A DNA stretch of 64,000 nt. Source: Acidobacteriota bacterium (GTDB lineage Bacteria; Acidobacteriota; Terriglobia; Terriglobales; Acidobacteriaceae). Positions 27,047 to 35,686 of the stretch are shown in pieces (positions within the stretch are counted from its first letter, which is position 1; each line of letters starts with the position of its first letter). A program made the translations under genes and the position numbers. The notes under the pieces were generated by a model. The model searched no databases, was not told where the DNA came from, and worked only from the letters and a program-made list of their open reading frames with translations. The stretch lies in NCBI GenBank assembly GCA_003225005.1, contig QIAN01000048.1:62001-126000 (forward strand). The letters run 5' to 3'.

Positions 27047-27967
27047 ATGGCAGGTACTTCCCAACTGGTGCAGATTGAACTGGGCGGTCCGCTCAGAATG
27101 CCTAAGCCGTCATGGCTGAGAGCCAGAGCGCCAGTCGGGGACAACTTCCACAATCTTAAAAAACTAGCGCGCGGATTGGGTCTGCACACCGTTTGTGAGT
27201 CAGCGCGGTGTCCGAATATCGGAGAGTGCTGGAACCACAAGACCGCGACCTTCATGCTGTTGGGGGATATTTGTACCCGGCGTTGCGGTTTCTGCGCGGT
27301 GCCCAAAGGTAAGCCGCAGCCGATCGACTGGGATGAGCCGCGGCGCGTGGCCGAAGCCGTCGCCACCCTAGGATTGAAACATGCGGTTGTGACCAGCGTG
27401 AATCGAGACGACGATAACCTCGGAGGCGCCAGGATTTTTGCCGAAACCATCCGCGAGATTCGTGAGCGGATGCCGGATTGCAGGGTCGAAGTGCTCATCC
27501 CGGATTTTCAAGGTATGGCTGAGGCGCTAAAGGTCGTGCTCGACGCGCAGCCCGATGTGCTGAATCACAACACGGAGTCTGTGCCACGTCTTTACCGCGT
27601 AGTGCGCTCCGGGGCGCGCTACGAACGCACGTTGAAGCTACTGGAGAATGTCAAGAAATTCTCCCCCGGTATGGTAACCAAGAGCGGTGTGATGGTTGGT
27701 CTGGGCGAGACCACGGAAGAATTGATCGAGGTTTTCCGCGATCTGGGCGGCCGCGACGTGGACATTCTTACGGTCGGGCAATACCTGCGACCCTCGCGGG
27801 ATCATCTGCCCATAGCTCGCTTCTACACGCCAGAAGAGTTCAATGATCTCAGAGACGAAGCGCTGCGTTTCGGCTTCCGCCACGTCGAATCGGGTCCGTT
27901 CGTGCGATCGAGCTATCACGCGCATGAACAGGCCGCCTCCACGGCAATCCCCGGGAGGGTGTTCTAG
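27047..27967 (+). CDS. lipA: Lipoyl synthase
   Basis: Radical-SAM enzyme inserting two sulfurs into the octanoyl group of lipoate-dependent enzymes. The 306-residue protein has the auxiliary cluster motif C-x4-C-x5-C in CESARCPNIGECW, the radical-SAM motif C-x3-C-x2-C in CTRRCGFC, and the C-terminal RSSYHA with the conserved Ser ligand. It begins 38 bases after recG in the same direction and may be co-transcribed with it. No lipB is adjacent, so octanoyl transfer must be encoded elsewhere. Confidence 0.96.
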   Translation: MAGTSQLVQIELGGPLRMPKPSWLRARAPVGDNFHNLKKLARGLGLHTVCESARCPNIGECWNHKTATFMLLGDICTRRCGFCAVPKGKPQPIDWDEPRRVAEAVATLGLKHAVVTSVNRDDDNLGGARIFAETIREIRERMPDCRVEVLIPDFQGMAEALKVVLDAQPDVLNHNTESVPRLYRVVRSGARYERTLKLLENVKKFSPGMVTKSGVMVGLGETTEELIEVFRDLGGRDVDILTVGQYLRPSRDHLPIARFYTPEEFNDLRDEALRFGFRHVESGPFVRSSYHAHEQAASTAIPGRVF

Positions 27968-28069
27968 CCTGGACATGCCCCGGCGCGAAAGACACAATCA
28001 TCCTCAGCGCAATTCGGCGATTCATAGCTTCAGCCCCCGGAATATCTTGACCCGGAGGGTTTCCTGCCC

Positions 28070-28870
28070 GTGGTAAGCGCCATTTTAGTCGGGTTGGGCT
28101 TCTTCGCCGGGCTTTTGGGCGCGCTCACGGGCATCGGCGGCGGAGTCCTGCTCTCACCCATTCTGGCCTTGTACTTTGGCATTCCTATTCGGCAGGCCGT
28201 GGGCACAAGTCTGGTCGCCGTCATCACAACTTCAGCGGCAAGTTCCTCGGTTCACCTGCAACGCCACACCACGGATATTCGTCTGGGCATGACGCTCGAA
28301 CTGGCTACGTCTCTGGGCGCGGCGGTCACGGCCTATCTGGCCGGCTACTTCAATCGCGTGGCCTTGGAGGGATTATTCGCAGCGTTTCTGCTGTACAGCG
28401 TGGTCACCATTGTGCGGAGGCGGGAAAAGATTAAGGAAGAAAACGAATTGGCCGTACAGACGGATGGCGAGACGGTCATTCCGGAATATGAGCCGCAGCG
28501 CTATCCCCTGGGGCTGGGCGCATCGTTAGTAGCGGGAGGACTCTCAGGCCTGCTCGGTATCGGAGGCGGACCCATTAAAGTTCCGGTGATGTACCTGTTC
28601 ATGAACGTACCGCTCATGGTGGCTACGGCGACGTCGAATTTCATGATCGGCGTGACCGCAGCCGCCAGCGCGATTGTGTATTACCGCCGCGGCGATATTC
28701 TGGTCGAGGTCGCGGCTCCTCTGGCGGTTGGCGTCTTTCTGGGATCGCTGCTCGGAGCGCGCATGGCACCACGCATCCACGCGAAATACGTGGTGTATCT
28801 GCTCGTGGCAATCATGCTTTACCTCGCGACTCACTTGATTGTGCATCTGCTCAGGACGGGCATGGCATGA
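28070..28870 (+). CDS. TauE/SafE family transporter
   Basis: A 266-residue polytopic membrane protein of the sulfite/organosulfonate exporter family. The duplicated signature is visible: GALTGIGGGVLLSPIL near residue 17 and GGLSGLLGIGGGPIKVPVM near residue 155, with about eight membrane segments overall. It starts at GTG 28070, with GGAGGG 11 bases upstream. It overlaps the DUF1634 gene by four bases (ATGA), a pairing seen repeatedly for this family. The substrate (sulfite, sulfoacetate or other anions) cannot be read from sequence. Confidence 0.9.
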   Translation: MVSAILVGLGFFAGLLGALTGIGGGVLLSPILALYFGIPIRQAVGTSLVAVITTSAASSSVHLQRHTTDIRLGMTLELATSLGAAVTAYLAGYFNRVALEGLFAAFLLYSVVTIVRRREKIKEENELAVQTDGETVIPEYEPQRYPLGLGASLVAGGLSGLLGIGGGPIKVPVMYLFMNVPLMVATATSNFMIGVTAAASAIVYYRRGDILVEVAAPLAVGVFLGSLLGARMAPRIHAKYVVYLLVAIMLYLATHLIVHLLRTGMA

Positions 28871-29166
28871 GCCAACTGCGAGAACCCGCGTTCGACAGGC
28901 AAGTTGCGCTGGTGCTGCGGATCGGCGCGTACGGCGGATTTCTCATCATGCTGACCGGCTTGGTGGTTGGATTATCCGCAACCGGTGAGATGTCATTCGC
29001 CATCGAGCGCTTCGGAGTTCTTGTCATGTTGGCGACGCCCGTGATTAGGGTAGTCGTAGCGTGTGTCCTATTTTTGAGTGCGAAGGATTGGAAATATGGC
29101 GCCATTTCGTTTGGCGTGCTGGTGATCTTGCTACTCAGCGCAGTTTTTGGGATCGGTGAGCACTAG
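28867..29166 (+). CDS. DUF1634 membrane protein, TauE partner
   Basis: A 99-residue protein with three hydrophobic segments, including GAYGGFLIMLTGLVVGLSA and VLVMLATPVIRVVVACVLFL. This matches DUF1634, which commonly accompanies TauE/SafE genes. The four-base ATGA overlap implies translational coupling, so it is probably a small subunit or assembly factor of the transporter. It converges with the MCE gene downstream; no terminator is evident in the 50-base gap. Confidence 0.85.
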   Translation: MSQLREPAFDRQVALVLRIGAYGGFLIMLTGLVVGLSATGEMSFAIERFGVLVMLATPVIRVVVACVLFLSAKDWKYGAISFGVLVILLLSAVFGIGEH

Positions 29167-29215
29167 TGGCCAACCATGAAAGTGGACGGCACGCCGCTGG
29201 CCAGCAGCGAGATCG

Positions 29216-30295
29216 TCAGAAGATATGGAGCTTGATGGAGAGATATTTCTTAGGGTTTTCGCGAATCGACTTTATCAACTCACGCGTTTCTACCAGAATC
29301 TTGTCCGTATTGTTATAGAGTGTCTCATCTTTCAATAGCTTGCCTGCAGTGCCCTGGCCGGCTTCCAGAGCAGTGGTTATCGCGGAGAGTTTGCTGATCG
29401 TGTTGTCGAGTTTGCGAGCCAGCTCTTCGTCCTTGGTTAATTTACCGAGCGTGCCCTGGCCTGCGTTGATGTCTTCAGTCAGCTTCTTGGCGTTGGCGAT
29501 GGTGTCGTTGGCGTTGTTGTAGAGAGCCGGATCCTTGAGAAACTTGCCCGCCGAGCCCTTGCCCTGCTGCAGATCGTCGGCTATGCCATTCAGCTTGTCG
29601 AGAATGGACATGACTTTGTCGTAAGCGTCGTTCCTCGAAACCAATTGACCCAGGCTGCCCTGGCCTTTGCCGATTTGATCCACAATTCCCTTGAACTCAC
29701 TCACGGTTGCCGAGAATCGGTCATACAGAGTGGGATCGTAAATCAGCTTGCCGAGTGATCCCTTGCCGCTTTCCGCGAAGGCTAGGATGCGATCGGCGCG
29801 CTTGAGCAGGGCGTCCATGTTCTGAAGGGTGCTCTGGCTGGAGCGCACAACCTGATTGAAGTCAGGATGCACCTGCGTGGGTAAGGTATCGCCGTTTTGC
29901 GCCACCGGACCGATGGCCTGGGAGCTGTCGATGTCGATGTAGGTTTCGCCCAGCACGCCTGCCGTGCTTAGCGAAGCCACCGAATCGCGGCGAAGGTTGA
30001 AGCTGTATTTCGTGCTGACTTTCATCCCGACTTCAACCGGCGTGAGCTGTTTATCTTTATCGGGCACAACGCGGATATTGGTCACATTGCCAACGTCCAC
30101 GCCGTTCAGCCGGACGGAAGCTCCCTGGCGCAGCCCTCCGGCGTTATCGAAATAGGTTCTTAGGACGATCTTACGGGTGAATAGTCCGGTGGTGCCGCTC
30201 ATCAGGAACAGCAGCACGCCAAGGGTTATGGCGGCCAAAACCACCGTCAGGCCGACGCGCAGTTCTGACCATTTGAGCTGCTTCTGGCTAGGCAA
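29216..30295 (-). CDS. MlaD/MCE-family lipid transport protein with 34-residue repeats
   Basis: A 359-residue periplasmic lipid-shuttle protein anchored by one N-terminal membrane helix (VGLTVVLAAITLGVLLFLMSG, residues 14-34). The MCE domain spans about 38-125 (LRTYFDNAGGLRQGASVRLNGVDVGNV). The C-terminal part from residue 177 consists of five copies of a 34-residue repeat beginning G-(K/Q)-G-(S/T)-x-G-(K/Q)-(L/F). No ATPase or permease of an Mla system is adjacent. The next gene downstream, on the same strand, is the spermidine synthase-like protein, whose coding ends 30402; the spacing gives no strong operon evidence. It ends in KLHIF. Confidence 0.9.
   Translation of the reverse strand: MPSQKQLKWSELRVGLTVVLAAITLGVLLFLMSGTTGLFTRKIVLRTYFDNAGGLRQGASVRLNGVDVGNVTNIRVVPDKDKQLTPVEVGMKVSTKYSFNLRRDSVASLSTAGVLGETYIDIDSSQAIGPVAQNGDTLPTQVHPDFNQVVRSSQSTLQNMDALLKRADRILAFAESGKGSLGKLIYDPTLYDRFSATVSEFKGIVDQIGKGQGSLGQLVSRNDAYDKVMSILDKLNGIADDLQQGKGSAGKFLKDPALYNNANDTIANAKKLTEDINAGQGTLGKLTKDEELARKLDNTISKLSAITTALEAGQGTAGKLLKDETLYNNTDKILVETRELIKSIRENPKKYLSIKLHIF
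29258..29767 (-). repeat. Five exact-period 34-residue coding repeats
   Basis: In the MCE protein, repeat starts fall at residues 177, 211, 245, 279 and 313, each 34 apart. Conserved positions include the glycine motif, then K-L-x-x-D near +7 to +12 and a following helix. The DNA is not identical between copies, so the duplication is old. Confidence 0.88.
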
Positions 30296-30401
30296 AGGTT
30301 TCCCTCAAACGGCCAGTTCGGTTGACGCGCCCGGGCTGTGTGAGCTGTTTCAGACTCCTGACTCGCCTACCGCTGCATGATAACAAACTCAAGCCTTGCC
30401 T

Positions 30402-32810
30402 CTAAGCGGCATTCCGATGGAGAGCGGGCATAAGCAACAATGCGAACAAATAGGCGGCTGCCCCACAGGCCAGCGTCACATTCAAGCCGAATTGAATGGC
30501 TACGACCATTGCCAGCACGGACCCGAGCACGCTGGCCGACGCGTTCATCGCCCACGCCCATTCCACGGCATTGTCGGAGGCTTCTGCGTCCAACGCCGCT
30601 CCCGGGATGCGGAATCGAGGAACGTTCGCCAGAGCACGCAGGCCGGTGGGGAACGGCATGCCCATGACGAAACCCAGAGGTATGAGAAGAACTCCGCTGA
30701 CCAAGAGCCTGAGTCCAAATCCGAGGCCGACCAGCGCCGCCAGCCGGCTGGGTAAGAAGAGCACATGACCGAGAAGCACTGCGACGACCAATACCAGGGG
30801 AACCCAGGCGAGTTGCGTCCGGAGAAGCCACCGCCTGGAAAACAGGCTACCTGCGCCGCTGGAGAGCATCAGCAGGAAAATGACCACCGTCAAAGCATAG
30901 GTGGGATGCCCTAAAAAAAGCACGAAGCGCTGGATGAACGCGATTTCCACCAGAATGTAGCCCAAACCCACCGCGACAAAATAGAGCAACCTCCAGGGCA
31001 GACGCCTCCCCTTTTCCTTCTTCAGCGCGAGCGGCAGAATCAGAAAGACCAACACGGCGGCAAAAGAGATGACCAAAACCAACAGAAGAACCAACACGCC
31101 TAGATTCACCTTCCAGTCGACGCCCCGTTCGAGGCCCTCTTGGCCCAAAATCTGCCCAGCTTTGAGGGTAAAAAAAAAGAAGGGAGCGTTGTCGCTAACC
31201 GGAGTGACGTTGTAGGCATATCCTTGCGCAAAACGATAAGGATCGTTCCTGGCAATCAAATTTGAGAAGGGGTTGTTTTCCGGTTGCGACGGCAAGTAGA
31301 GAGCGGTCAGGTCGGGATACTGCGCCATATGAGCCCGGACGGTGGACTCCTCCTCAGCGGTGAAAGCTGTTTTCTTCGCCAGCACCACCACGGGAATGCC
31401 GTCTGCATCGAGGGCGCCCTCGGAAGCGACAATGAAGTTGCGCGCCGGATCGGCCACTCCTAGACGATGCAGCGCATCCATTGCCACCGAAACCACCCGC
31501 AGGGCCTCGCGCGGCTGGCGAAATTCCCAGCGGGTGATTGCGATCATGCCCTCAGGCTTAAGGTGATCGAAATATTCGCGAAAGGCTTCCACGGTGTACA
31601 GATTGTTTTCACTGAGGGCGAAGGCTCCCGCAGCGGTGGAGGCCCAGGTGTCGACCAGAGTCATCTGTACGACGTCAAAACGCTGCGGAGTCGAACGAAG
31701 AAAAGAGCGGCCGTCGGTGACGTGGACGTGTACTTCGGGACGCTCGTAAAGGTGCTGCGCGTAGTCGGCATAGCGTTCGCGCATGATCGTCGTGGCGATA
31801 ATGGGGTTAATCTCAATGCCCGTCACGCTGGGACTGCCGTTCGCCACGGCGCGCAGCACGTCAACTCCGCCGCCGGGCCCGATGATGGCAAACTCGCCGC
31901 GCGGCCGCAGCACATTGGCCAAAGCAGGCGGAGCCGACATCAAATCGCTTTCCCATTCCGTATCATGCCAGTGCTTCAGGTCGGCATTCATGATGTAAGT
32001 GGAAGCGTCGGCGTCAATCACGATGGCCTTAGCCTGGCCCTGGCGGTCTACTTCCACGCGGGAGAGCGCATTCCAGCGGGCAAATTCTACCCATGCGGGA
32101 TCGCGGAACATCCCCTTGGCATAGACCACGTCAATCAGAGTTCCCGAATGGTTGGCGACGATCAGCGTCAGCAACGCGACGGCGAAAAGCCCTGCCACTC
32201 TCCGCTCAGTCCTGTTCTGGCCCCACAACACTGCCGCGATGGCCTGAGTCACGCCGGCAAACAAAATTGTGTTCGGCCCTCCCCACCAGTTCAACAGGGG
32301 TACAACTGCAAGACACGCCATTGAGCCCCCGGCCAAGTCTGCTCCATAGAGCCATGGGATGCGCTGAGTCTCGCGCGCAAAAACCACGGAGAACAACAAG
32401 CCGGTAAAGAGAAAAGGCACTGCGGCGATCATGTAAATGGCGGTCAGATGCAGAAAGTTCTTGCTCGAAACCTCAAGCGCTACGGGCACATGGAGGACGG
32501 TCTCCAGCACTGCCGGTAGCATCAATGCATTCCCCATGCACAAATAGGCAGCCAGCTTGCGGGTAGAGATGCCAGCCAATACTGTTTTGAACAGATACGC
32601 GAAGACTCCCCCGGCGCCCAACCCCAACAGGGCAATCGATATTGCGAGAAATGCGAAATGATAGAAAAGGACCACGGAGAACAATCGAGTGAGTGCAAGC
32701 TCCAGTAACAGAGCTGCAAAGCTCGTCAGGGCGAGCCCGGCCAGTAGAGTACGGTCGGGAATTGTGCTGGGCGCGGAGAATACAATGGGCGTCTGTGCAA
32801 TTGCCGACAT
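30402..32810 (-). CDS. Polytopic membrane protein with spermidine-synthase-like domain
   Basis: An 802-residue protein in three parts: an N-terminal membrane region with about seven helices (residues 20-240), a soluble Rossmann methyltransferase-like domain of the spermidine synthase superfamily (about 260-500; GPGGGVDVLRAVANG, GIEINPII and the DVVQMTLVDTWAS block), and a C-terminal membrane region with about eight helices (570-800). Such membrane fusions are widespread and uncharacterised; polyamine synthesis is not demonstrated for them. The acceptor-site Asp of true SpeE is not evident. It may act on an envelope-associated substrate. It is transcribed toward the MCE gene. Confidence 0.82.
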   Translation of the reverse strand: MSAIAQTPIVFSAPSTIPDRTLLAGLALTSFAALLLELALTRLFSVVLFYHFAFLAISIALLGLGAGGVFAYLFKTVLAGISTRKLAAYLCMGNALMLPAVLETVLHVPVALEVSSKNFLHLTAIYMIAAVPFLFTGLLFSVVFARETQRIPWLYGADLAGGSMACLAVVPLLNWWGGPNTILFAGVTQAIAAVLWGQNRTERRVAGLFAVALLTLIVANHSGTLIDVVYAKGMFRDPAWVEFARWNALSRVEVDRQGQAKAIVIDADASTYIMNADLKHWHDTEWESDLMSAPPALANVLRPRGEFAIIGPGGGVDVLRAVANGSPSVTGIEINPIIATTIMRERYADYAQHLYERPEVHVHVTDGRSFLRSTPQRFDVVQMTLVDTWASTAAGAFALSENNLYTVEAFREYFDHLKPEGMIAITRWEFRQPREALRVVSVAMDALHRLGVADPARNFIVASEGALDADGIPVVVLAKKTAFTAEEESTVRAHMAQYPDLTALYLPSQPENNPFSNLIARNDPYRFAQGYAYNVTPVSDNAPFFFFTLKAGQILGQEGLERGVDWKVNLGVLVLLLVLVISFAAVLVFLILPLALKKEKGRRLPWRLLYFVAVGLGYILVEIAFIQRFVLFLGHPTYALTVVIFLLMLSSGAGSLFSRRWLLRTQLAWVPLVLVVAVLLGHVLFLPSRLAALVGLGFGLRLLVSGVLLIPLGFVMGMPFPTGLRALANVPRFRIPGAALDAEASDNAVEWAWAMNASASVLGSVLAMVVAIQFGLNVTLACGAAAYLFALLLMPALHRNAA

Positions 32811-32884
32811 GATTGATTCGGAGGCGACAGTCTAGCAGAAGGCCAAGCCCGCGCCTGCAATTCCACATGCCACAAAGGCGGCCA

Positions 32885-33001
32885 GGAGCCTGCGCGGATT
32901 TCATTGCCGTGGATGGCGATCCCTCGCGGAGTATCAAGGCCCTGGAAAATGTGCAGTTGGTGATGAAAGATGGAAAAGTATTCAAGAGCGGGATCAGGGA
33001 A
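32885..33001 (+). pseudogene. Remnant of an amidohydrolase C-terminus
   Basis: The frame reads [20 protein letters not shown] followed by [16 protein letters not shown]. This aligns residue for residue with the C-terminal end of the intact amidohydrolase downstream (GAWADIIAVDGNPLKDVTTL, ERVKFVMKGGEVIRN). Nothing upstream in any frame matches the rest of such an enzyme; it is bounded by the start of the divergent spermidine synthase-like gene. It is therefore a truncated relic, probably of an older gene copy or a local rearrangement. Confidence 0.8.
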
Positions 33002-33180
33002 CTCCGGAATTGTGCTAGGGCCGAGCGTTGGTGCCCTGGTTCCGGCACAGCTGTGAGATTTTTCGTACAATCTGTGCTTGACTTCGGCTGCGCCGTGGGC
33101 ATAATGCGTGAATCCCGTTCTCTGGTTGGAACCGGAGTCGGCTCCTAGGGGTTAGTCGCCGAGAGCCGAAAGGAGAGGTT

Positions 33181-33618
33181 ATGAGCGTACTGGAGCTTTG
33201 TGATCGGGAGATCGCGGCTGTTCCGCTGGAAGCAACCGTGGCCGATGCCATACATAAGATGTTGGACCACCACGTCGGAGCCGTAGCCGTGGTCGACAGC
33301 GAATATCGCGTCGCGGGAATTTTCACCGAACGCGACGTGCTGCGAAAAATGGCGCTGAGCCGGCTGGATCCCCACACTACGCCCGTGCGCGACCTGATGA
33401 CCACGCCCGTCGAGATGGCCACCCGGGCTACTGGCCCGGGGGAAGCATTGACGATCATGCTGGAACGCCACTTCAGGCATCTGCCGGTCGCCGACGACAA
33501 CGGTAAACTCCTGGGGATTCTCTCCATCCGCAACCTGCTGGAGTGGCGTGTGGAAGATCTGGGCCGCCAACTGGATTCGCTGGAACAGTACGTCTCCAAT
33601 GACGGTCCCGGTGGTTAG
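33181..33618 (+). CDS. CBS-domain pair protein
   Basis: A 145-residue protein made of two CBS motifs (a Bateman module): first ATVADAIHKMLDHHVGAVAVVD with GIFTERDVLRKM, second ATGPGEALTIMLERHFRHLPVAD with GKLLGILSIRNLLEW. Such stand-alone modules bind adenosine nucleotides and report energy charge to a partner. The ATG at 33181 has AAGGAGAGGTT directly upstream. A DoxX gene follows after 32 bases on the same strand and may be cotranscribed. No obvious effector domain is present. Confidence 0.9.
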   Translation: MSVLELCDREIAAVPLEATVADAIHKMLDHHVGAVAVVDSEYRVAGIFTERDVLRKMALSRLDPHTTPVRDLMTTPVEMATRATGPGEALTIMLERHFRHLPVADDNGKLLGILSIRNLLEWRVEDLGRQLDSLEQYVSNDGPGG

Positions 33619-33650
33619 CTTAGCCAACCCTGGCTGAAATATCACAATCG

Positions 33651-34130
33651 ATGCCATCCTCATCCGCTTCGTCCAAGGCCATCGCAGGCGCGCGCATAGT
33701 CACGGCTGTATCCTTCCTGCTCTTTGGCGAATACAAGCTGGCCGGTCCGGGCTTCGCCCACGGCGGTTTTCAGGGATACCTCAGGGGCTACGTCGACGGA
33801 ACTGCGGTGAGCTTCTACCGGCCCGTCCTTGTCCATCTGGTTTTGCCGCATGCGGTATTGCTGGGATACATGGTGGGCGTTCTGGAAACATTCATTGGCT
33901 TGAGCCTTCTCCTCGGTCTTTGGGTGCGGCCCGCTTCGGTGCTGGGAGCATTATTCATGCTCAACCTGACACTGTCCACTTGGTGGGAGCCCGGCCATGG
34001 CGCACCCTTGTGGCGCTACTTCGGAGCCGAGCTCGATACTGTCCCGCTGCTGTTGCTGTTTATCATTTTCTTCGCCACTGATGCAGGCACGGTCTGGGGA
34101 CTCGATGGCCGGCGGCGAGCGTGGGTCTAA
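33651..34130 (+). CDS. DoxX family membrane protein
   Basis: A 159-residue polytopic protein with four hydrophobic segments. Conserved positions include FLLFGEYKLAGPGFAHGGFQGYLRGYVDGTAVSFYR near the start and VLGYMVGVLETFIGLSLLLGLWVRPASVLGALFMLNL-type helices. This variant (SURF4/DoxX-like) is a second family member in the window besides the one at 7.3 kb. It is placed between the CBS protein and the amidohydrolase. Its function is not established. Confidence 0.83.
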   Translation: MPSSSASSKAIAGARIVTAVSFLLFGEYKLAGPGFAHGGFQGYLRGYVDGTAVSFYRPVLVHLVLPHAVLLGYMVGVLETFIGLSLLLGLWVRPASVLGALFMLNLTLSTWWEPGHGAPLWRYFGAELDTVPLLLLFIIFFATDAGTVWGLDGRRRAWV

Positions 34131-34199
34131 GTTGAATCCGAGCCGAGGCATTATTCTCATCGAATTTCTTAAGTAACGAAGAAAGAAGAGAGAATCACC

Positions 34200-35495
34200 A
34201 TGGGAAGAGTTGGTTCAGTCTTGGTGGTCGCTGCACTGTTGTTGCTTACTGGGCTGACGGTCGCCCAACAATCCGTTCCGCATGTGGCTGTGCACGCCGG
34301 GAATGTGCTGGATGTGAACAGTGGCAAACTGCTGCCCCATCAAGTCATTGTCGTTGAAGGCGAAAAGATTGTGAGCGTTGGACCCGCGGCAGCGTCCCAA
34401 GTGCCGGCCGGCGCGAAAAGGATCGATCTCCCGAACGCCACTATTTTGCCCGGACTCATTGACGCCCACACTCACCTTACCGCCGACCCCAAGTTCGGGT
34501 ATGACCGCCTGGCGGTTTCCCTGCCGCGCGAAACCTTGATCGGGGCGAAGAATGCGCGAGTTACCCTGCAAGCCGGATTCACCACAGTGCGCAACGTGGG
34601 CGCCTCCGGATACAGCGACGTAGCCCTGCGCGACGCAATCAACGCGGGGGATGTACCGGGTCCGCGCATGCTGGTGAGCGGGCCAGCCCTGAGCATCACC
34701 GGCGGCCACTGTGACAACAACCTGCTGCCTTTTGAGTACCACGCGGTGAGCGACGGCGTGGCTGACGGGTTTGCCGCCGTCCAGCACAAGGTGCGCGAAA
34801 ACATCAAGTACGGCTCCGATCTGATCAAAGTGTGCGCCACCGGCGGCGTCTTATCGAAAGGCGACGATCCGCAGGCATCGCAGTACACGTTGGAGGAAAT
34901 GAAGGCGATTGTGGCCGATGCCCACCGATTGGGAAGAAAAGTTGCTGCCCATGCGCACGGAACGCAGGGAATTCTGTGGGCGTCGGAAGCCGGAGTGGAT
35001 TCCATCGAACACGGCTCTTATATTGACGACGCCGGTATCGCCCAGATGAAGAAAAATGGCACATATCTGGTGCCCACACTTTACCTCGGAGACTGGTTCT
35101 TGGAAAATGCGGAACGAAACCACGTCCCGGATTTTCTCCTGGGCAAGGCGAAGGCGGTTATGCCGGCGGCCCGTCAGAACCTCGCTCACGCGTTTGCCCG
35201 TGGGGTGAAAGTCGCTTTCGGTACGGATGCCGCAGTCTATCCGCATGGCCTGAACGCGCATGAGTTTGCTGTGATGGTGAAGCTGGGGCTGACCCCGCTC
35301 GAAGCCATCGAAGCCGCGACGGTGAATGCCGCCGATCTGCTGGGATGGTCCGGGAAAGTGGGCAGCCTCGAGCCCGGCGCGTGGGCTGACATCATCGCGG
35401 TTGACGGGAATCCGTTGAAAGATGTGACCACGCTCGAGCGCGTGAAGTTCGTGATGAAGGGTGGCGAGGTGATTAGAAATGAATATGCGAAGTGA
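34200..35495 (+). CDS. Exported metal-dependent amidohydrolase
   Basis: A 431-residue hydrolase of the imidazolonepropionase/Xaa-Pro dipeptidase-like amidohydrolase superfamily. A signal peptide is at residues 5-23 (GSVLVVAALLLLTGLTVAQ). Metal ligands are visible: DAHTHL (His 90 and 92), a candidate bridging Lys in DLIKVCATGGV (about 210), His in AAHAHGTQG (about 250) and IEHGSY (about 270), and the catalytic Asp in FGTDAAVYPHG (about 344). The predicted site of action is the periplasm, on peptides or cyclic amides; the exact substrate is not determinable. Purine-rich GAAGAAAGAAGAGAG lies upstream as ribosome-binding site. A C-terminal relic of a related gene is 1.2 kb upstream. Confidence 0.9.
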   Translation: MGRVGSVLVVAALLLLTGLTVAQQSVPHVAVHAGNVLDVNSGKLLPHQVIVVEGEKIVSVGPAAASQVPAGAKRIDLPNATILPGLIDAHTHLTADPKFGYDRLAVSLPRETLIGAKNARVTLQAGFTTVRNVGASGYSDVALRDAINAGDVPGPRMLVSGPALSITGGHCDNNLLPFEYHAVSDGVADGFAAVQHKVRENIKYGSDLIKVCATGGVLSKGDDPQASQYTLEEMKAIVADAHRLGRKVAAHAHGTQGILWASEAGVDSIEHGSYIDDAGIAQMKKNGTYLVPTLYLGDWFLENAERNHVPDFLLGKAKAVMPAARQNLAHAFARGVKVAFGTDAAVYPHGLNAHEFAVMVKLGLTPLEAIEAATVNAADLLGWSGKVGSLEPGAWADIIAVDGNPLKDVTTLERVKFVMKGGEVIRNEYAK

Positions 35496-35686
35496 GGTTG
35501 GCGGATGAGGCCTCTTGGAGCAGTTGCTCTGTCGGCCCTGTCCTGCGATGTTTGCCGCCAACCCCTGGCGCCTCCGCGATTGCAGGTTTTCCATGACGGT
35601 CAAAATCTAGAATCGCAGAGCTCGCCGAGTACCTCCGCGGAAAACGCGGGGCTCTCGCCTTCTCACCTTTAAGGACAGGCGCAGAT

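Noticed and set aside
35630-35655. CCGCG-GAAAA-CGCGG hairpin between the amidohydrolase and Gfo/Idh genes
   Set aside because: The stem has only five pairs and no T-tract; too weak to call a terminator.
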